A stretch of 9,082 nt of DNA, taken from contig CAMAYW010000072.1 in NCBI GenBank assembly GCA_945862475.1, positions 1-9,082 of the forward strand. Direction: 5' to 3'. The notes below the pieces were generated by a model that saw only the letters and a program-made list of their open reading frames with translations, was not told where the DNA came from and made no database searches. This document shows positions 7,711 to 9,082 of the stretch, in pieces. The translations under genes and the position numbers were made by a program. The DNA is from Bacteriovorax stolpii. GTDB taxonomy: Bacteria; Bdellovibrionota; Bacteriovoracia; Bacteriovoracales; Bacteriovoracaceae. Position 1 is the first letter of the stretch; every line of letters begins with the position of its first letter.

Positions 7711-7740
7711 ATAATAAAGCAAACGAAGTGCCAAAGTCAG
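7711..7740 (-). promoter_or_regulatory. Candidate sigma70-type promoter of the fusion gene
   Basis: On the minus strand, a -35-like CTGACT (4 of 6 matches) and a -10-like TATTAT (5 of 6) are 18 bases apart. The -10 ends 6 bases before the A of the ATG at 7705, so the transcript would be leaderless or nearly so, in line with the missing Shine-Dalgarno sequence. In an AT-rich genome such matches arise by chance, so confidence is low. Confidence 0.3.
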
Positions 7741-7751
7741 GTACTCTAAAA

Positions 7752-7769
7752 GGGACCTAAGGGCCCTAA
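7752..7769. repeat. Tandem 9-base direct repeat in the divergent promoter region
   Basis: GGGACCTAA is followed immediately by GGGCCCTAA (one mismatch). The junction creates the 8-base palindrome AGGGCCCT (7760-7767). It is a GC-rich island in AT-rich intergenic sequence and could be an operator, but only one copy is visible. Confidence 0.4.
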
Positions 7770-7780
7770 CTGATTAGCTA

Positions 7781-7799
7781 TTTACCAGTACTGTCTAAA
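7781..7799. repeat. Imperfect inverted repeat centred on CAGTACTG
   Basis: The perfect 8-base palindrome CAGTACTG (7786-7793) is flanked by TTTA (7781-7784) and TAAA (7796-7799), with one- and two-base offsets. The shape resembles a dimeric regulator site between the divergent genes. No regulator gene is in the window. Confidence 0.3.
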
Positions 7800-7861
7800 T
7801 TTTTGACAACTAGATCCTTTCCCCTCATCCCTTCGATAGATTTTCCGATAAGTTCCCTGAC

Positions 7862-7867
7862 AAGGAG
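7862..7867 (+). promoter_or_regulatory. Strong ribosome binding site
   Basis: AAGGAG, 8 bases before the ATG at 7876, a near-consensus Shine-Dalgarno sequence at ideal spacing. It fixes the start of the 261-residue protein. Confidence 0.85.
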
Positions 7868-7875
7868 TTGTCACC

Positions 7876-8661
7876 ATGGAACCAGTTAAATGGAATTATT
7901 TTCAATTTAGAAAGACCCACCAATATCCAATTTATATTCGATTTAAGGCCGAAGATGTTAATACGAAGTACACTCATTTACTAAATGAACTTGGCTTCAC
8001 CCTTTTGACAGAATTAGAAACAAAAAAAATATCTCTGGAAAAAATCAATACGAGAATTCTCACCGTACAGCCAGCAAGTGCTAGAATTCAGCAACAAATT
8101 AACGGGTCCGATCTTTTAGATAAGTATGGTATGGAGTCGCTCTCCGTTCAGCTTGGAACCCTTGTTTATACCTTAAGGAAAGTGGGACTCATGGGTCTAC
8201 CCCACGGAAAAACAATTTGGGATTTGGCGCTTCATTCAGAAATTATTCATACGGATAAAATGGTTGGCTTAAGAATTATGTTGGTGCGATTTTTATCTCA
8301 GGCCCTTTCCTATGAGGGAGTTCTTTCTTATTGGGGAACAGTTAAGGATGATGCCATTATTACCATGAAGCAGTCACAATCATTTGGCGAGGCCGTTTTT
8401 ATCGATCCAGTTAAAAAAATTATTTTTTCAAACGGTGGAGAAGTGAAGCTTCCTCAGCATTTAAAAATCATTCGTAAAGATAAAGAAATGAAAACGCCCA
8501 CTAACATGACTCGAGAAGATCTTATTGGTTTTATGAGTGTGAGTACTTGCCTTTTAAGTTTTCAAGGCATCACAAACGCTATGAAAAAATCTATTTTAGA
8601 TTTAAGTCTTAATGCGAGTGGATCCTTTGCTGTCACTGAGGCGTCAGAGATTAATCTCTAG
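7876..8661 (+). CDS. Protein of unknown function, 261 residues
   Basis: I do not recognise this protein. Codon use matches the neighbours, and the strong ribosome site at 7862-7867 makes it a convincing gene. Seen: no signal peptide and no convincing membrane segment, so it is probably cytosolic. There is a single cysteine (in VSTCLLSF, near residue 230), which argues against metal or Fe-S binding through cysteines. The middle has an alternating helical stretch from residue 85 to 160 containing L-P-H110-G-K and a hydrophobic helix VGLRIMLVRFLSQALSY. This is followed by a strand-like region (GEAVFIDPVKKIIFSNGGEVKLP) that resembles a small beta-sheet domain. The helical middle flanked by mixed ends gives no clear enzyme motif. 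It lies 35 bases upstream of lgt on the same strand, so it may be cotranscribed with lgt, and it is divergent from the fusion gene. A lineage-specific housekeeping or regulatory role is possible but not supported by any motif. Confidence 0.8.
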   Translation: MEPVKWNYFQFRKTHQYPIYIRFKAEDVNTKYTHLLNELGFTLLTELETKKISLEKINTRILTVQPASARIQQQINGSDLLDKYGMESLSVQLGTLVYTLRKVGLMGLPHGKTIWDLALHSEIIHTDKMVGLRIMLVRFLSQALSYEGVLSYWGTVKDDAIITMKQSQSFGEAVFIDPVKKIIFSNGGEVKLPQHLKIIRKDKEMKTPTNMTREDLIGFMSVSTCLLSFQGITNAMKKSILDLSLNASGSFAVTEASEINL

Positions 8662-8688
8662 TTGTCTTCGGCTATTTAGTTTTATAGA
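8662..8688 (+). promoter_or_regulatory. Candidate promoter for lgt
   Basis: TTGTCT (8662-8667) and TATAGA (8683-8688) are 15 bases apart, a short spacer. The -10-like box ends 8 bases before the A of the lgt ATG, so transcription would start at or very near it. A short inverted repeat, ATTTAGT/ACTAAGT (8674-8680 and 8688-8694, one G-T pair), overlaps the box. Readthrough from the upstream gene is an equally good explanation. Confidence 0.2.
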
Positions 8689-8696
8689 CTAAGTCC

Positions 8697-9059
8697 ATGA
8701 ATGATTGGTTTGATCCTGTAATATTTTCTGTCGGTCCTCTTCAAGTACGTTGGTATGGCGCCATGTACGTGCTGGGTTTTCTGGTTGGTGGGGCGATTTT
8801 AAAATATCTTGCCGATAAAAAATTTTGGCCTTTATCCAAAGAAGCCATTGATAAGTATATCACTTGGCTCATTGTTGGAATGTTTATCGGCGCCCGCTTT
8901 TTTTATGTCGTTGTTTATAACTGGGATTATTATTCAGTAAACCTTTTAGATAGCTTCGCTGTTTGGAAGGGAGGGCTCTCCTTCCATGGGGCCGTTGTCG
9001 GAATGTGTCTTGCAACTTATCTTTTCGCCAAAAAAATAAGGTTCACTTCTTTGAACTGA
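8697..9059 (+). CDS. lgt: Prolipoprotein diacylglyceryl transferase, N-terminal part, apparently frameshifted
   Basis: Lgt moves diacylglycerol from phosphatidylglycerol to the lipobox cysteine of prolipoproteins, the first step of lipoprotein maturation, in the inner membrane. Seen: VRWYGAMYVLGFLVG (17-31) is the conserved first membrane helix with W19-Y20-G21; IVGMFIGARFFYVVVYN gives the second helix and R67; KGGLSFHG holds the essential-type His97-Gly98. A further hydrophobic helix (AVVGMCLATYLFA) follows. The normal Lgt length is about 260-290 residues, but this frame stops after 120 with a foreign tail (IRFTSLN). The expected FFELTD continuation is present in another frame from 9041, so one base seems to be missing in the run of seven A at 9030-9036. 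No Shine-Dalgarno is visible before the ATG. The preceding 261-residue gene is 35 bases away. The identification is secure; whether the gene is really broken is not. Confidence 0.93.
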   Translation: MNDWFDPVIFSVGPLQVRWYGAMYVLGFLVGGAILKYLADKKFWPLSKEAIDKYITWLIVGMFIGARFFYVVVYNWDYYSVNLLDSFAVWKGGLSFHGAVVGMCLATYLFAKKIRFTSLN

Positions 9060-9082
9060 CTGATTGTATGGCCGTCGCTGGA
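9037..9082 (+). other. lgt: Continuation of lgt in a shifted frame, cut by the window end
   Basis: Read from 9038 in the frame of 9041, the sequence gives K-V-H-F-F-E-L-T-D-C-M-A-V-A-G, matching the Lgt segment that follows the HG-containing helix (typically FFELTDLLAPAV). Adding one A to the seven-A run at 9030-9036 joins it to the upstream frame as LFAKKNKVHFFELTD. The rest of the gene lies beyond the window. Confidence 0.85.

Larger units (their letters stand above)
7706..7875. promoter_or_regulatory. Divergent intergenic control region
   Basis: This 170-base gap separates the minus-strand fusion gene from the plus-strand 261-residue gene and must hold both promoters. For the fusion gene, the minus strand reads CTGACT (7740-7735), an 18-base spacer, then TATTAT (7716-7711), placing transcription start near the ATG itself. 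A tandem 9-base repeat (7752-7769) and an imperfect palindrome around CAGTACTG (7786-7793) lie between. A TTGACA at 7803-7808 faces the plus-strand gene but has no good -10 at normal spacing. Confidence 0.5.

Noticed and set aside
7803..7831. TTGACA at 7803-7808 as a -35 box for the 261-residue gene
   Set aside because: The position 17 bases downstream reads CATCCC and no acceptable -10 lies at 15-19 bases; the box alone is not enough. On the minus strand the overlapping TTGTCA also lacks a convincing -10.
1..9082. CRISPR arrays, tRNA/rRNA genes, insertion sequences, prophage or defence genes
   Set aside because: No regularly spaced repeats, RNA gene signatures, transposase motifs or terminal inverted repeats were seen; base composition looks even across the window.

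Overview
The window is AT-rich, Gram-negative-looking bacterial DNA, densely coding on both strands. One short intergenic region of about 170 bases separates two divergent genes. AT-rich codon use, a lysine/phenylalanine-rich proteome, a standard lgt gene and an unrecognised, perhaps lineage-specific 261-residue protein suggest a low-GC proteobacterial-type lineage, perhaps a predatory Bdellovibrionota (Bacteriovorax-like) relative. This assignment is inference only.

Left part (1-4801, plus strand): three tightly coupled genes form an operon. The first encodes a 797-residue phosphotransferase-like enzyme with an N-terminal PPDK/PEP-synthase ATP-grasp domain, a helical middle domain and a C-terminal phosphohistidine domain. 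It lacks the TIM barrel needed for true PEP synthase chemistry, so its layout matches rifampin phosphotransferase and the prodiginine/tambjamine condensing enzymes (PigC/TamQ type). It overlaps a complete soluble cytochrome P450 by 4 bases, and the P450 overlaps a GNAT-like acyltransferase by 7 bases.

Middle (4793-7705, minus strand): a convergent gene of about 970 codons encodes a fusion of a class III PLP aminotransferase (N-terminal) with a domain closely resembling cyanobacterial long-chain acyl-ACP reductase (C-terminal). The predicted chemistry is acyl-ACP to fatty aldehyde to fatty amine in one polypeptide. Together with the ATP/phosphohistidine enzyme, the P450 and the acyltransferase, the locus looks like a small specialised-metabolite or lipid-amine pathway. 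Its logic resembles tambjamine/prodiginine tailoring (make a long-chain amine, then couple it with ATP), but no pyrrole genes are seen here. This is the most interesting part of the window.

Right part (7706-9082): a divergent regulatory region with small repeats, an unrecognised conserved-looking cytoplasmic protein with a strong ribosome binding site, and the 5' part of lgt (prolipoprotein diacylglyceryl transferase). As written, lgt is broken by an apparent one-base deletion in a run of seven A; the correct Lgt sequence resumes in another frame and runs off the window end. A sequencing or assembly error is the likeliest cause, with a real frameshift or polymerase slippage as alternatives.
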